Shown here: piece after piece, positions 16,730 to 26,280 of the stretch | How positions within the stretch are numbered: position 1 is the stretch's first letter | How the letters are laid out: each line of letters begins with the position of its first letter | DNA from: Candidatus Coproplasma excrementipullorum | Lineage (GTDB): Bacteria; Bacillota; Clostridia; Christensenellales; Borkfalkiaceae | Length of the DNA: 53,888 nucleotides | Assembly: GCA_018714165.1 (NCBI GenBank) | Contig: DVNU01000044.1 | Span: 1-53,888, forward strand | Reading direction: 5' to 3' | Made by a program: the position numbers and the translations under genes | Notes under the pieces: generated by a model | Told to the model about the DNA's origin: nothing | Seen by the model: the letters and a program-made list of their open reading frames with translations, nothing else | The model's database searches: none

Positions 16730-17572
16730 ATGTTAAGAAAATTCTATAAGATGCACGGCATCGGCAACGACTATATATATTTCGACTGTATGAACGAGGA
16801 CATCGTCAACCCCGGCGAGCTGTCACAAAGGCTGTCCGACAGGCATTTTTCGATAGGCGGCGACGGCGTAATTCTTCTGCGTCCCTCGCGCGTTGCCGAC
16901 TGCAAAATGTCTATGTTCAATGCCGACGGTTCCGAAGGTAAGATGTGCGGCAACGGCATAAGGTGTGTGGGCAAGCTCGCGCACGATCTGGGCTACGTTA
17001 AGGGAGAACATTGCACTATCGAAACGCTTTCGGGCATAAAGACTCTCGATTTCATACTTGGCGCCGACGGCAAAGTGGCCTCGGCCAAGGTCGATATGGG
17101 TGCGGCTGTGCTCAATGGCGAGGACATTCCTTCAACGCTGAAGGGTGAAAAGATTGTCAACCGTCCCGCCGAAATTGCGGGCAAAGAGTGGGGTATAACT
17201 CTCGTTTCCATGGGTAACCCCCACTGCGTGGTGTTCACCGAGCCCGAAAATTTAGACCTTGAAAAGATAGGCCCTCAGTTTGAAAACTGCCCGCTCTTCC
17301 CCGAAAGGATAAACACCGAATTTGTGCGCGTAATGCGCAAAAACGAACTCAAAATGCGCGTATGGGAGCGCGGTAGCGGCGAAACCTGGGCCTGCGGCAC
17401 GGGCGCCTGCGCCGTGGCGGTTGCGGCCGTTCTGAACGGCTACGCCGATATGGATACGCCCATAATCGTACACCTTCGCGGCGGCGACCTTACCATAACA
17501 TACACCAAGGACACAGTATTTATGGAAGGCGGTGCAACGCTGGTGTTTACGGGGGAGATAGAGATAGATTAA
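16730..17572 (+). CDS. dapF: Diaminopimelate epimerase
   Basis: The 280-residue enzyme interconverts LL- and meso-diaminopimelate, supplying lysine and the peptidoglycan cross-linking residue. The two catalytic Cys are seen in MCGNGIRCVGK (near 73) and WACGTGACAVAV (near 221), with the N-terminal KMHGIGNDYIYFD segment. It has the full typical length. It stands upstream of pyrG and dapL. DapL makes LL-diaminopimelate directly, so together they form the end of the aminotransferase-type lysine pathway. The ATG at 16730 has only a weak ribosome site (gagtgg). Confidence 0.96.
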   Translation: MLRKFYKMHGIGNDYIYFDCMNEDIVNPGELSQRLSDRHFSIGGDGVILLRPSRVADCKMSMFNADGSEGKMCGNGIRCVGKLAHDLGYVKGEHCTIETLSGIKTLDFILGADGKVASAKVDMGAAVLNGEDIPSTLKGEKIVNRPAEIAGKEWGITLVSMGNPHCVVFTEPENLDLEKIGPQFENCPLFPERINTEFVRVMRKNELKMRVWERGSGETWACGTGACAVAVAAVLNGYADMDTPIIVHLRGGDLTITYTKDTVFMEGGATLVFTGEIEID

Positions 17573-17605
17573 CGCAAGTCTCGTTTGGGGCGATATAATG
17601 ATATA

Positions 17606-17916
17606 ATGAATTGCAAGCTGCGCTTGCATTAATTGGGCGGCACATATGCGCCCATTAATTGCGCCCATAGCCCATCTCATTTTACTTACCGTTTTGTAAG
17701 GGCGCATGAATTGCAACTTTTACAAAGTTGCATTGAGGCGAGGAATATTTTAAAATAATTACTCACCACAATGGAGCAATCGCAGATTGCGAGAATTCAT
17801 GCCGCCTTCGGCTAGCCTAATTGTGAAGAGGCGTTGAGGCGGCAATTTATGGAGAAGGCTCAGCCTTCGAGAATTCATGAACGCCATGGGCGTTCAATTA
17901 ATGCACCAAAGGTGCA
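17606..17916. repeat. Palindrome-array element, core in reverse orientation
   Basis: Here the cassette normally left of the core is on the right (reverse complement), so the whole element is flipped. The core is at about 17731-17773. Cassettes: gcaagctgcgcttgc, gcaacttttacaaagttgc, gcaatcgcagattgc, gagaaggctcagccttcgag, gaacgccatgggcgttc, gcaccaaaggtgc. The gccgcc...ggcggc module is at about 17801-17844. It lies in the region just before pyrG, whose own ribosome site CAGGAG follows. Confidence 0.85.
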
Positions 17917-17937
17917 GGTACACAGGAGAATATTTAA

Positions 17938-19536
17938 ATGACCAAGTACATTTTCGTTACGGGCGGCGTAGTATCGGGGCTCGGCAAAGGCATCACGGCG
18001 GCTTCGCTCGGCAGACTCTTAAAGTGCAGGGGTTATAAAGTGGCTTCGCAGAAGCTCGACCCCTACATAAACATCGACCCCGGCACAATGAGTCCCTATC
18101 AGCACGGCGAAGTTTTCGTCACCGACGACGGCGCCGAAACCGACCTCGATCTTGGACACTACGAGCGCTTCATCGACGAAAATCTCAACAAGTACTCCAA
18201 CCTGACCACGGGCAAGGTGTACTGGAACGTCCTCAATAAGGAGCGCAACGGCGAATATCTGGGGCAGACCGTTCAGGTCATACCCCATATCACCAACGAG
18301 ATAAAGTCCTTCATCTATACCGTCGCCAGCACGACTTCGGCCGACGTTGTAATAACCGAAATCGGCGGCACGATAGGCGATATCGAAAGTCAGCCCTTCA
18401 TCGAGGCCATCCGCCAGGTCTCCCGTGAAGTGGGCAGGGAGAACTGCTGCTTTATCCATGTCTCCCTCGTGCCCTATATATCGGGCTCCGAGGAGTTCAA
18501 GTCCAAGCCCACCCAGCACTCCGTAAAGGAGCTCCAGGGCATGGGCATCAATCCCGACATAATAATTGCGCGCGTCGACGCGCATATGCCCAAGGACGTA
18601 AAGGATAAGATTGCCATGTTCTGCAACGTCGAACCCGAATGTTGCATAGAGAATATGACACTCCCCGTCCTCTATCAGGCACCCATAATGCTGGAGGAGA
18701 GCAACTTCTCGTCCATCGTCTGCAAGATACTCAACCTCGACCCCCGCGAGATAGATCTGACCGAGTGGAAGAATATGCTCGCCCGCATCGAGGCGCGTGA
18801 CAAGACGGTTAAAATCGCCCTCTGCGGCAAGTATGTGCAGTTGCACGACGCCTATCTTTCCGTGGCCGAAGCTCTCGCCCACGCGGGTTACGAGAACGGT
18901 GCCAAAATCGACATCGACTGGGTGGATACCGAGTGCATAACCAAGGAGAACGTTGCCGCTTTCTTAAAGGACGCCGACGGCATTCTGGTGCCCGGCGGCT
19001 TCGGCAACAGGGGCATTGAAGGCAAGATACTGTGCGCCCAATACGCCCGCGAGCACAATGTTCCCTATCTCGGCATATGCCTGGGTATGCAGACGGCGGT
19101 CATCGAATACGCCCGCAATGTTTTAGGCTATGCAGATGCAAATTCCTCCGAATTTGACCCCGACAGCAAACATCCCGTAATCGACCTCATGCCCGACCAG
19201 CACGGCGTGAAGATGGGCGGAACTATGCGCCTCGGCGCATATCCCTGCGCCGTAATCGGCCCCAAGATGACTGAGGCTTACAAGACCGACTTCATCTCCG
19301 AGCGCCACCGCCACAGATACGAATTCAACAACGAGTTCCGCAAGGAGATAGAGGACGCGGGCATGATCATTGCAGGCACTTCGCCAAACGGCCTTTTAGT
19401 GGAGGCGGTGGAGGTGCCCGCAAACGACTTCTACCTCGGTGTGCAGTTCCACCCCGAATTCAAGTCCCGTCCCCAGCACGCACATCCCGTCTTCCGCGAG
19501 TTCGTAAAATACGCTGTAAAGTACAGCCAGAAATAA
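17938..19536 (+). CDS. pyrG: CTP synthase
   Basis: The 532-residue enzyme aminates UTP to CTP using glutamine. The synthetase domain opens with [16 protein letters not shown], and [17 protein letters not shown] and [12 protein letters not shown] follow. The class I glutamine amidotransferase domain has [11 protein letters not shown], the nucleophile motif YLGICLGMQ near 380 and the His-Glu end [11 protein letters not shown] near 505. Length is normal. The ATG at 17938 has a good CAGGAG site and lies 21 bases after a repeat element. dapL follows after 16 bases and probably shares the transcript. Confidence 0.97.
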   Translation: MTKYIFVTGGVVSGLGKGITAASLGRLLKCRGYKVASQKLDPYINIDPGTMSPYQHGEVFVTDDGAETDLDLGHYERFIDENLNKYSNLTTGKVYWNVLNKERNGEYLGQTVQVIPHITNEIKSFIYTVASTTSADVVITEIGGTIGDIESQPFIEAIRQVSREVGRENCCFIHVSLVPYISGSEEFKSKPTQHSVKELQGMGINPDIIIARVDAHMPKDVKDKIAMFCNVEPECCIENMTLPVLYQAPIMLEESNFSSIVCKILNLDPREIDLTEWKNMLARIEARDKTVKIALCGKYVQLHDAYLSVAEALAHAGYENGAKIDIDWVDTECITKENVAAFLKDADGILVPGGFGNRGIEGKILCAQYAREHNVPYLGICLGMQTAVIEYARNVLGYADANSSEFDPDSKHPVIDLMPDQHGVKMGGTMRLGAYPCAVIGPKMTEAYKTDFISERHRHRYEFNNEFRKEIEDAGMIIAGTSPNGLLVEAVEVPANDFYLGVQFHPEFKSRPQHAHPVFREFVKYAVKYSQK

Positions 19537-19552
19537 ATTAAGGGCCAACTAT

Positions 19553-20737
19553 ATGCAATTCAACGCGCATTTCAACGACATAGCTCAAAGCTATCTCTTT
19601 TCCACAATAGCAAAAAAAGTTTCGGCATACTCTGCCGCTCATCCCGATAAAACCATTCTCCGCTTAGGGATTGGCGACGTAACCCTTCCCCTCGCCCCCG
19701 CCGTAATAGACGCGCTCCACAGGGCCGTCGACGATATGGCGCATAAGGAGACCTTCCACGGCTACGGCCCCGAACAGGGCTACGACTTTTTAAAGGAGTC
19801 GATAAGGGGATACTATGCCTCCAACGGCGTTGAGCTCGACGCCGACGAGATATTTATCTCCGACGGCGCAAAGTCCGACCTCGGCAACATCCTGGATATC
19901 TTTGCAAACGACAACAAAGTGCTCGTGCCCGACCCTGTATATCCCGTATATGTGGACACCAATGTAATGGCGGGGCGCAAAGTCGCGTATATGAACGCCA
20001 CGGCGGAGAACGGCTTTTTGCCCATGCCCGACTACTCCGTCGACGCCGACATAATCTATCTGTGCTCGCCCAACAATCCTACGGGCGCGGCGTATACCAA
20101 GGCACAGCTTAAGGAGTGGGTGGACTACGCAAACGCAAAGAAGGCCGTCATTTTATACGACGCGGCGTATGAGTGCTTCATAACAGAGGACGACCTCGCC
20201 CGTTCGATATTCCAGATCGAGGGCGCCAAGACGTGCGCTATTGAGTTCTGCTCGTTTTCAAAGACGGCGGGCTTCACGGGTACGCGCTGCGGCTACACCG
20301 TCGTTCCCCTTGCGCTTGAGCGCGGCGGGATGTCGGCCAACAAGATGTGGCTGAGGCGCCAGACCACCAAGTTCAACGGCGTGCCCTACGTCGTCCAGCG
20401 CGGCGCCGCGGCGGTGTTCACCCAGGAGGGCCAAAAGCAGATTAAGGCCAACATATCCTACTACCAACGCAATGCAAAGCTCATCGCCGACTGCATGGAC
20501 GAGCTGGGAATCTGGTACACGGGCGGCAAAAATTCGCCCTACATCTGGCTCAAGTGTCCCGGCGGAATGGACAGCTGGACGTTCTTCGACTACCTGCTCG
20601 AAAACATTCAGGTAGTCGGCACGCCCGGTGCGGGCTTCGGCGCCAACGGCGAAGGTTTCTTCCGCCTCACCGCCTTCGGCAGCGAAGAAGTTACAAAGCA
20701 GGCCGTTGAAAGAATCAAGGGACTTTTGAAAAGGTAA
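19553..20737 (+). CDS. dapL: LL-diaminopimelate aminotransferase
   Basis: The 394-residue PLP enzyme converts tetrahydrodipicolinate and glutamate to LL-diaminopimelate in one step. Family features: the N-terminal LRLGIGDVTLPLAPAVI, GPEQGYDFLKESI, ISDGAKSDLGNI, CSPNNPTGAAYT, and the PLP Lys in CSFSKTAGFTGTRCGY near 235. This combination is the DapL type rather than a general aspartate aminotransferase. Pairing with dapF in the neighbourhood supports lysine and cell-wall precursor synthesis. The ribosome site is weak (aaggg at about 19540). Confidence 0.93.
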   Translation: MQFNAHFNDIAQSYLFSTIAKKVSAYSAAHPDKTILRLGIGDVTLPLAPAVIDALHRAVDDMAHKETFHGYGPEQGYDFLKESIRGYYASNGVELDADEIFISDGAKSDLGNILDIFANDNKVLVPDPVYPVYVDTNVMAGRKVAYMNATAENGFLPMPDYSVDADIIYLCSPNNPTGAAYTKAQLKEWVDYANAKKAVILYDAAYECFITEDDLARSIFQIEGAKTCAIEFCSFSKTAGFTGTRCGYTVVPLALERGGMSANKMWLRRQTTKFNGVPYVVQRGAAAVFTQEGQKQIKANISYYQRNAKLIADCMDELGIWYTGGKNSPYIWLKCPGGMDSWTFFDYLLENIQVVGTPGAGFGANGEGFFRLTAFGSEEVTKQAVERIKGLLKR

Positions 20738-20973
20738 GTTAAATGCGTGCGTTGCACGCGTGAAATGCCGCATAACCTGTCATTTCAATCGGCTCTATAA
20801 AAAGGCGGCGTGAAATGCATACTTCGTATGCGTTAAGGTATCAAGTTATGCGCCGAAGGCGCACAATATTCCGCCTCAACGCACGGCGAGGCCGTGCATT
20901 TCACGAATACCGAAGGTGTTTATTTCACGCGCATTCCAATGCGCATTTAACGCACGCGCAGCGTGCATTTAAC
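20738..20973. repeat. Palindrome-array element, GTGAAAT/ATTTCAC and GTTAAAT/ATTTAAC linker type
   Basis: It has the same architecture as the ATGAATT arrays but with other linkers: gttaaat, gtgaaat on the left and atttcac, atttaac on the right. Cassettes include gcgtgcgttgcacgc, gcatacttcgtatgc, gcacggcgaggccgtgc, gcgcattccaatgcgc and gcacgcgcagcgtgc. The core (about 20829-20882) begins tgcgtta, ends caacgca and contains its own hairpin, atgcgccgaaggcgca. It occupies the dapL-malQ gap. Confidence 0.8.
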
Positions 20974-20994
20974 TGATAAATCGGAGGTGCAAAT

Positions 20995-22503
20995 ATGCAG
21001 CAATATCTTCCTCCCCGCGGTGCGGGCGTGCTTTGCCACATCTCCTCGCTGCCAAACAAATACGGAATAGGTTCGCTCGGCAAGGAGGCGTATGAATTTG
21101 TCGATACGCTCGCAAAGTATGGAGCAAAGTACTGGCAGATTCTTCCCCTGCAACAGACGGGTTACGGCGATTCGCCCTACCAGTCGGTTTCGTGCACTTC
21201 GGGCAACCCCTATTTTATAGACCTTGTCGATTTGCACAAGCAGGGCCTTTTGGACAAGGAGGAGCTTAAAAGTGCAGAGCGCAAGCTCAAAAACGATATC
21301 GACTACGGCGACCTCTACGTCAACCGTTACAAGCTGTTGCGCCGCGCATATGCGCGGTTCAACGTAAAAAACCCCGACTTCGTCGCCTTTATAGAGAGCG
21401 GCGAGGCCGAAGAATACGCCCTTTTCCAGTCGCTCAAATCGCGCTACGGCGGAGTGTTCAATACCTTCCCCGACGCATACAAATACCACGAGCATCTTGC
21501 CATATACGAGTTCAGGAACTCCGTCTACCGCGAGGAATATTGCTTCTGGCTGTTTTTGCAGTACGAGTTCAATATCCAGTGGGCAAAGCTAAAGGAATAT
21601 GCCAACTCCAAGGGTATCTCCATTATAGGCGACATCCCTCTGTATGTGGCATACGACTCTGCCGACGTGTGGTCTCACCCCGAACTCTTCAAGCTTGACG
21701 AAGACCTCAATCCCACACAGGTTGCGGGCGTTCCACCCGATTACTTTTCTGAGGACGGCCAGCTGTGGGGCAATCCGCTGTATAACTGGGATGCAATCAG
21801 GGCCTCCGGCTACGACTGGTGGATAAAGCGCATAGCGTACGCAAAGCGTATGTACGACATCGTCCGCATAGACCACTTCCGCGGACTGGACAGGTACTAC
21901 TCCATACCCGCCGGCGCAACTACCGCAAGGGAGGGTGAGTGGATGCAGGGCCCCGGTGCCGAACTCTTCGAAGCGGCCGAAAGGGCGCTGGGCCCGCTCA
22001 ACATCATTGCCGAGGACCTGGGCGTGCTCGACGAAGGCGTGGTGGCATTGCGCGAAGCGTGCGGCTTCCCCTCGATGAAGGTAATGCTGTTTGCCTTCGA
22101 CGGCGAGGAGGACAACGACTATCTGCCCCAGAACATAGACAAGCACTCCGTCGTCTACACGGGCACCCACGACAACGACACGGCTCTTGGCTATATGCTC
22201 AAGCAGACGGACAAGCAGTTCAAAGCGCTAAAAAAGAGCATACGTGCGGCGCTAAAGTACGAGGGCGCATATACGCCCGTCGTCGACAGGGCGGACGCCG
22301 TCAGAGCGCTCGTGCTCTGCGCGCTCAACGCGCGTTCGGCAATAGCCGTAATCCCCGTGCAGGACATTCTGTGCCTTGACAACTGGTCGCGCATGAATAC
22401 GCCTTCCGTGGCGGAGGGCAACTGGCGCTTCCGCCTGACGGCCCAGCCCAACCGCAACGCAATGGCAAACCTCAAAAATGCCATAATCCGTGCGGGAAGA
22501 TGA
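20995..22503 (+). CDS. malQ: 4-alpha-glucanotransferase (amylomaltase)
   Basis: The 502-residue GH77 enzyme transfers alpha-1,4-glucan chains during maltodextrin or glycogen metabolism. N-terminal motif RGAGVLCHISSLPNKYGIGSLG and QTGYGDSPYQSVS are typical. The three catalytic acids are visible: nucleophile Asp in VRIDHFRGLDRYY (near 290), acid/base Glu in IIAEDLGVLDEG (near 339), and the transition-state Asp in YTGTHDNDTALGY (near 391). The start at 20995 has CGGAGGTG 6 bases upstream, just beyond the repeat element. A strong hairpin terminator follows. Confidence 0.97.
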   Translation: MQQYLPPRGAGVLCHISSLPNKYGIGSLGKEAYEFVDTLAKYGAKYWQILPLQQTGYGDSPYQSVSCTSGNPYFIDLVDLHKQGLLDKEELKSAERKLKNDIDYGDLYVNRYKLLRRAYARFNVKNPDFVAFIESGEAEEYALFQSLKSRYGGVFNTFPDAYKYHEHLAIYEFRNSVYREEYCFWLFLQYEFNIQWAKLKEYANSKGISIIGDIPLYVAYDSADVWSHPELFKLDEDLNPTQVAGVPPDYFSEDGQLWGNPLYNWDAIRASGYDWWIKRIAYAKRMYDIVRIDHFRGLDRYYSIPAGATTAREGEWMQGPGAELFEAAERALGPLNIIAEDLGVLDEGVVALREACGFPSMKVMLFAFDGEEDNDYLPQNIDKHSVVYTGTHDNDTALGYMLKQTDKQFKALKKSIRAALKYEGAYTPVVDRADAVRALVLCALNARSAIAVIPVQDILCLDNWSRMNTPSVAEGNWRFRLTAQPNRNAMANLKNAIIRAGR

Positions 22504-22518
22504 CAACTTAAAATATGC

Positions 22519-22554
22519 GGCGCGGCGGGCGCTTTAAAAAGCGCCCGCCGCGCC
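22519..22554 (+). terminator. Terminator of malQ
   Basis: A 17-bp G+C-rich stem (ggcgcggcgggcgcttt and its complement) with a minimal loop is followed by tttaaaatttt. The stem contains GCGGCGGGCG, as in the terminators at 23806 and 44205. Confidence 0.75.
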
Positions 22555-22598
22555 TTTAAAATTTTAAGGCATTAAAGGCAAAATCATGATTATAAATA

Positions 22599-22627
22599 TT
22601 GAAATTTTAACAAATATGTGCTATAAT
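22599..22627 (+). promoter_or_regulatory. Promoter of the lipoprotein gene
   Basis: TTGAAA (22599-22604), 17 bp, extended -10 TGCTATAAT (to 22627). A second TGCTATAAT follows immediately, ending at 22636, so two start points 9 bases apart are possible. Confidence 0.7.
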
Positions 22628-22660
22628 TGCTATAATCAATAATATTCACAGGGGTGGAAT

Positions 22661-23776
22661 ATGAAAAAACGGATCTTCTCCCTCATAGCGGTAATGTCAT
22701 GCGCGGCCGTCGCGGCAACCTGCCTTTCTGCCTGCGACACGCTATATAAAAACTCCAACAGCGCCACGGTAGGCGAAACCGAGTGGGAGGCCGCCTTTGC
22801 CGCCGAAAATTTTGAAAATTGCACGGCTGCGGCCACTGTAGCCATAGAGGTAAGCGGCACACGCACATATACTCAGGATTCGGACAACCAGGATGATGAG
22901 GAGAATGAACCTGAGACAATAACCGAGCCCTTCACCGAAAGGACGGAAAGCGGCTCCATAATCAGGGTAGACAATGCGTCCGACGCCTGGAGAATGGATA
23001 TGTATACTTCGCTGGATAACGGCACGGAGCGGTCAGCTGTTGCCGGCGCGCGTGTAGGGGACGCCAATTACTTGTATACGTTGGGCTCTGACGGGATTGA
23101 TTGGACAGTGGAGAGCGTGTTCGACTATGAATATCCGGATGTCCGCCTTGCAGAGCTCTTCGGCGGGTTTGCCGGGGCTTATCCTCAGTTTACATATAAA
23201 AACGGTATTTATCGCGCTTCTGACTTTAAGTGGGAGATGCTTGAACAGAACTTCGGCGAAGAGATGACCTTTGACGCGCAGGTATATTTCAATGGGGATA
23301 AGCAGTGCGAACGCCTGTCTTTTGAAACTTGTATCGATGTCCCCGCGGAGGAGTTTCCGTCCTCATCATATGTGATAGATGAAGTGTATATCTCCTGCGA
23401 AGTTGCTTTAAGCGATTACGGCACTACAAATGTCAGCCTTCCCGCCCGCCCCGCAGGGCTGATAAACGTAAAGGATGTTGTCGGCGAATATGTGAGCAGC
23501 TATATCGAGTATGAGCAGGACGGCGAGCCCGTGCGCGTCGATGTAGAGGATGCGGGACAGGAGAAGGTGCGCATCATAATAAATTCCGACTATTCGGTGT
23601 ATATTGATAGCAAAACCGCGGTAGTTCCCGGTCAGCTGAAGTGGACGATAGAGGGCGATACTATATATGTCGATATGCAGTATGACTCCACCGAGCTTAC
23701 TTTAAACTATGAGGGAGATTATCTTACCCTTTCTATGGGGCAGGGGCAAACGCTCTATTTTGAGAAGGTAAGCTGA
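22661..23776 (+). CDS. Predicted lipoprotein of unknown function
   Basis: The 371-residue protein starts MKKRIFSLIAVMSCAAVAAT and has a lipobox ending LSAC at Cys 25, so it should be exported and lipid-anchored. After the Cys comes a polar, acidic stretch (residues 60-85, rich in D, E, N and Q), then a beta-rich central region and a C-terminal domain from about 265 (VVGEYVSSYIEYEQDG to the end) with alternating strand residues that recalls small lipocalin-like domains of clostridial lipoproteins. I recognise no enzyme motif. Its codon use is a little less G+C-rich than its neighbours. It has its own promoter and terminator, so it is a single-gene unit. GGGGTGG serves as ribosome site. Confidence 0.8.
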   Translation: MKKRIFSLIAVMSCAAVAATCLSACDTLYKNSNSATVGETEWEAAFAAENFENCTAAATVAIEVSGTRTYTQDSDNQDDEENEPETITEPFTERTESGSIIRVDNASDAWRMDMYTSLDNGTERSAVAGARVGDANYLYTLGSDGIDWTVESVFDYEYPDVRLAELFGGFAGAYPQFTYKNGIYRASDFKWEMLEQNFGEEMTFDAQVYFNGDKQCERLSFETCIDVPAEEFPSSSYVIDEVYISCEVALSDYGTTNVSLPARPAGLINVKDVVGEYVSSYIEYEQDGEPVRVDVEDAGQEKVRIIINSDYSVYIDSKTAVVPGQLKWTIEGDTIYVDMQYDSTELTLNYEGDYLTLSMGQGQTLYFEKVS

Positions 23777-23805
23777 TTGACAAGTTATATTCAATAAAAA
23801 ACCGT

Positions 23806-23835
23806 GCGGCGGGCGATTGTACAATCGCCCGCCGC
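23806..23835. terminator. Bidirectional terminator between lipoprotein gene and spoIIE
   Basis: A perfect 30-bp palindrome (15-bp half gcggcgggcgattgt), with TTTT on the + side and a preceding AAAAA run giving U-rich sequence on the - side. It serves two converging genes. Confidence 0.75.
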
Positions 23836-23872
23836 TTTTGCAATCCGGCAAATTATTTGCGTTCACTAACAA

Positions 23873-26149
23873 TTAATTTGCGTGAGAGAAAATTCTTACC
23901 GCCAGCACAGTCATGTCGTCCACGGCCTTGCCGCGGGCGGCCTTTTTTGCGCCTGCAAGAATTTCGTCGGCCAGATTCTGCGGATTGAGCGGCTTTAACT
24001 TTTCCAAAAAGGCGTAAAGGTCGGTCGCCGAGGGGAAGGAAGAGCTTATCCCGTCGCTCATAAACACCACGATGTCACCGTCCTCCAGCCTCTCCTCGCA
24101 CACAGTGGGGCGTATGCTCTCCAGTATGCCCAGCGGCAGGGAGCTGCTCTCCATAACCTTTATGCCCTCTTTCTTTATAATGATGCTCGCGGGCGACCCT
24201 ATTTTTATGAATCCCGCAACCAGGGTGTTCAAATCTATTGCCGCAATGTCTATGCAGGTGAACGACTCGTCGCGGTTGAAGCTCATCAGCTTGTTTATCG
24301 TTTCCAGCACGGTGGCGGAGGGCATCTCCGCCCTGAAAAAGGCCTCTATCAGCGAAATGGTGGTGGATGAGACCTTCTTCGCGCTCTCGCCGCTGCCCAT
24401 TCCGTCGCACAGCGCCATTAAAAAGCAGTGCTCGTTTATCTTGATTACCGAGTGCGTGTCGCCCGAAGCCTTTTCGCCGTCCTTGACGGCAAAAGCCACG
24501 CCGAACGCCGCGTCATAGTCGGGCGGGCGCACAAATATGTAGCAAGTTCTGTCGGCGCTGTACGCAATTTTATCCTTTAAAATAAAGGGCTTGCCCAAAG
24601 CCGCGCGCAAACACTCCTTAAGGGCGGCGGCCGAAACTTTGCCTGCCGCGGTAAGGTAAACGCGGTTGCCCTCGTCGCCCGTGATTTTTATTTCGGTGCA
24701 ACATATCCCCGCTCCGGCAAGCGTATCGGCTACGCGCTTTTCCCTCTCTTCAAACCTCATTCCGCCTCGCGCTATGTCCACGGCCGCGCTCTTCAACACC
24801 TCGGAAATGCCCTTGGCCTGGTTGGCTAAAAGCCTCCTGCCGCTCACGGCATTCTCGGCCTCGGCTGCAAGCCGCTTAAGGCGCGCAAGCGCGCCGTTCA
24901 TCTCGGCTATCACGTCGGCGGGGTGCGCGCAGTTTACGGTTATCTCCGCGGGCAGGTCAACAAGGCTGACCTTGCCCTTTATCCTGCCGCTGTGCAACAG
25001 CCTGGCAAAGCCGTCGTACACGTTTGTCTTTGCGCATTTGTACCTGCGGTCACACCGCGTGCACAGCCGCGTCTTTATCTCCTCCAGCACGCGCGCCTGC
25101 ATTGCGCTGTCGCCCGGCGCCTCGTCCAGACTGTTGAAAGCGCGCTCTATCTCTCGGAACACCTGACTGGTGGCGAACAGCTTTTCGCTCGTGTCCTCTC
25201 TCAGGCGCGCCTCCAGCCGTTCGGGCAATATCTTTTTTACGCGCAGACTGTCCAAGAGGTTGGCCATGAACCCGTCCGAAGGGATTGCGGCGGTCACACA
25301 GCAGATGAACAGCGCAAGGCCGTATATCACGGCGGTGGCCACTCCGCCCGTGAAGGCGCCCTCAAAGTAAAAGTATATCGCGCCCAGCGCTATTGCGGTG
25401 GCGGAGGGGGCGCCGCGCCCTGCGGTGAGGAACAGCAGACAAATGGCGCCCAGAATGGTAAATACGGCAATATACTGCAGCGAAAAGGTTGCGCAGGCCG
25501 GCGGCAGCCCCGCAACGCAGGCCAGAGCCAGTGCGGTGGAATCGCGGTAAAGTCTTGCGGCAAACACAATCATCCCGCACCCCAGCGCCAGGTATATGTA
25601 TATGCCGCACAGGTTGTACAGTCCTATGCCCGCCACGATGAATATGAGCGCAAGGCATACGATTTCCTCGCTCTTCAGCCTGCATCTGCACAGACGGTAG
25701 AACAGGGCGTATACGCCCTTTAAACAGAACAGCGAAAAGGCGAGCACCGCCACTGCGGCCACGGCCTTTATTATGTATTCATTGGTGGTAAAATACAGGT
25801 TTTCTATGCCGTTCCAGGGCGAAAAGGCGACAAATGGCGCGAGCGCTATGGCCATAAAGGCGGCGTATTCATACTTGATTTTTCTGTGCGCGCGTCGGTA
25901 AATTGCCGTGACGACACACGCAAAAGCGCCTTCGAACAGGGCCAGGAGCATCACCACCCAGTCCAGCGAGGGTATGGCCGCCAGTATGTAGATTGCGGGC
26001 ACGGCAAACAGATTGGCGCCGCATACAAGCATTGCAAAGCACAGCCCCAGGGAGAGTGGCGCTCCCCCCGCAGAGTAATTTATGCAAACTACGCACGCGG
26101 CGTACAGTGCGTACACCATAAGGCTTTTTACCTTTATTCTTACACGCAT
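23873..26149 (-). CDS. spoIIE: Stage II sporulation protein E (membrane serine phosphatase)
   Basis: The protein of about 758 residues matches SpoIIE, which sits at the asymmetric septum and dephosphorylates SpoIIAA to activate sigma-F. The first about 300 residues hold roughly ten hydrophobic segments. A middle region includes Cys residues (TRLCTRCDRRYKC). The C-terminal third is a PPM-type phosphatase with metal-binding MALCDGMGSGESAKK, FTCIDIAAIDLNT, VVFMSDGISSSFP and VDDMTVLAVRIF. The length is near the 827 residues of Bacillus. ATG 26149 and GTG 26155 are both possible starts; no ribosome site separates them. Its presence argues for endospore formation. A Spo0A-like box lies upstream. 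Confidence 0.93.
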   Translation of the reverse strand: MRVRIKVKSLMVYALYAACVVCINYSAGGAPLSLGLCFAMLVCGANLFAVPAIYILAAIPSLDWVVMLLALFEGAFACVVTAIYRRAHRKIKYEYAAFMAIALAPFVAFSPWNGIENLYFTTNEYIIKAVAAVAVLAFSLFCLKGVYALFYRLCRCRLKSEEIVCLALIFIVAGIGLYNLCGIYIYLALGCGMIVFAARLYRDSTALALACVAGLPPACATFSLQYIAVFTILGAICLLFLTAGRGAPSATAIALGAIYFYFEGAFTGGVATAVIYGLALFICCVTAAIPSDGFMANLLDSLRVKKILPERLEARLREDTSEKLFATSQVFREIERAFNSLDEAPGDSAMQARVLEEIKTRLCTRCDRRYKCAKTNVYDGFARLLHSGRIKGKVSLVDLPAEITVNCAHPADVIAEMNGALARLKRLAAEAENAVSGRRLLANQAKGISEVLKSAAVDIARGGMRFEEREKRVADTLAGAGICCTEIKITGDEGNRVYLTAAGKVSAAALKECLRAALGKPFILKDKIAYSADRTCYIFVRPPDYDAAFGVAFAVKDGEKASGDTHSVIKINEHCFLMALCDGMGSGESAKKVSSTTISLIEAFFRAEMPSATVLETINKLMSFNRDESFTCIDIAAIDLNTLVAGFIKIGSPASIIIKKEGIKVMESSSLPLGILESIRPTVCEERLEDGDIVVFMSDGISSSFPSATDLYAFLEKLKPLNPQNLADEILAGAKKAARGKAVDDMTVLAVRIFSHAN

Positions 26150-26191
26150 AGCCACATTTTAATGTAATCATACGGCAAAAATTTGACTTTA

Positions 26192-26200
26192 TTTGTCGTA
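26192..26200 (+). promoter_or_regulatory. Possible Spo0A box upstream of spoIIE
   Basis: TTTGTCGTA differs from the 0A-box consensus TTTGTCGAA at one position and lies about 45 bases before the spoIIE start. spoIIE is a Spo0A target in Bacillus. A single near-match this short in an A/T-rich stretch is weak evidence. Confidence 0.3.
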
Positions 26201-26215
26201 ATAAAATAAAAAACC

Positions 26216-26251
26216 GCGCAAAGCCCGTGCAGTAGTGCACTGGCTTTGCGC
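26216..26251 (-). terminator. Terminator of mnmG
   Basis: A 10-bp outer stem (gcgcaaagcc/ggctttgcgc) and an inner gtgca/tgcac stem. Read on the minus strand it is followed by ggttttttattttatt. Confidence 0.8.
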
Positions 26252-26280
26252 CGCAACATTCACTCCTCACTATTATCTGT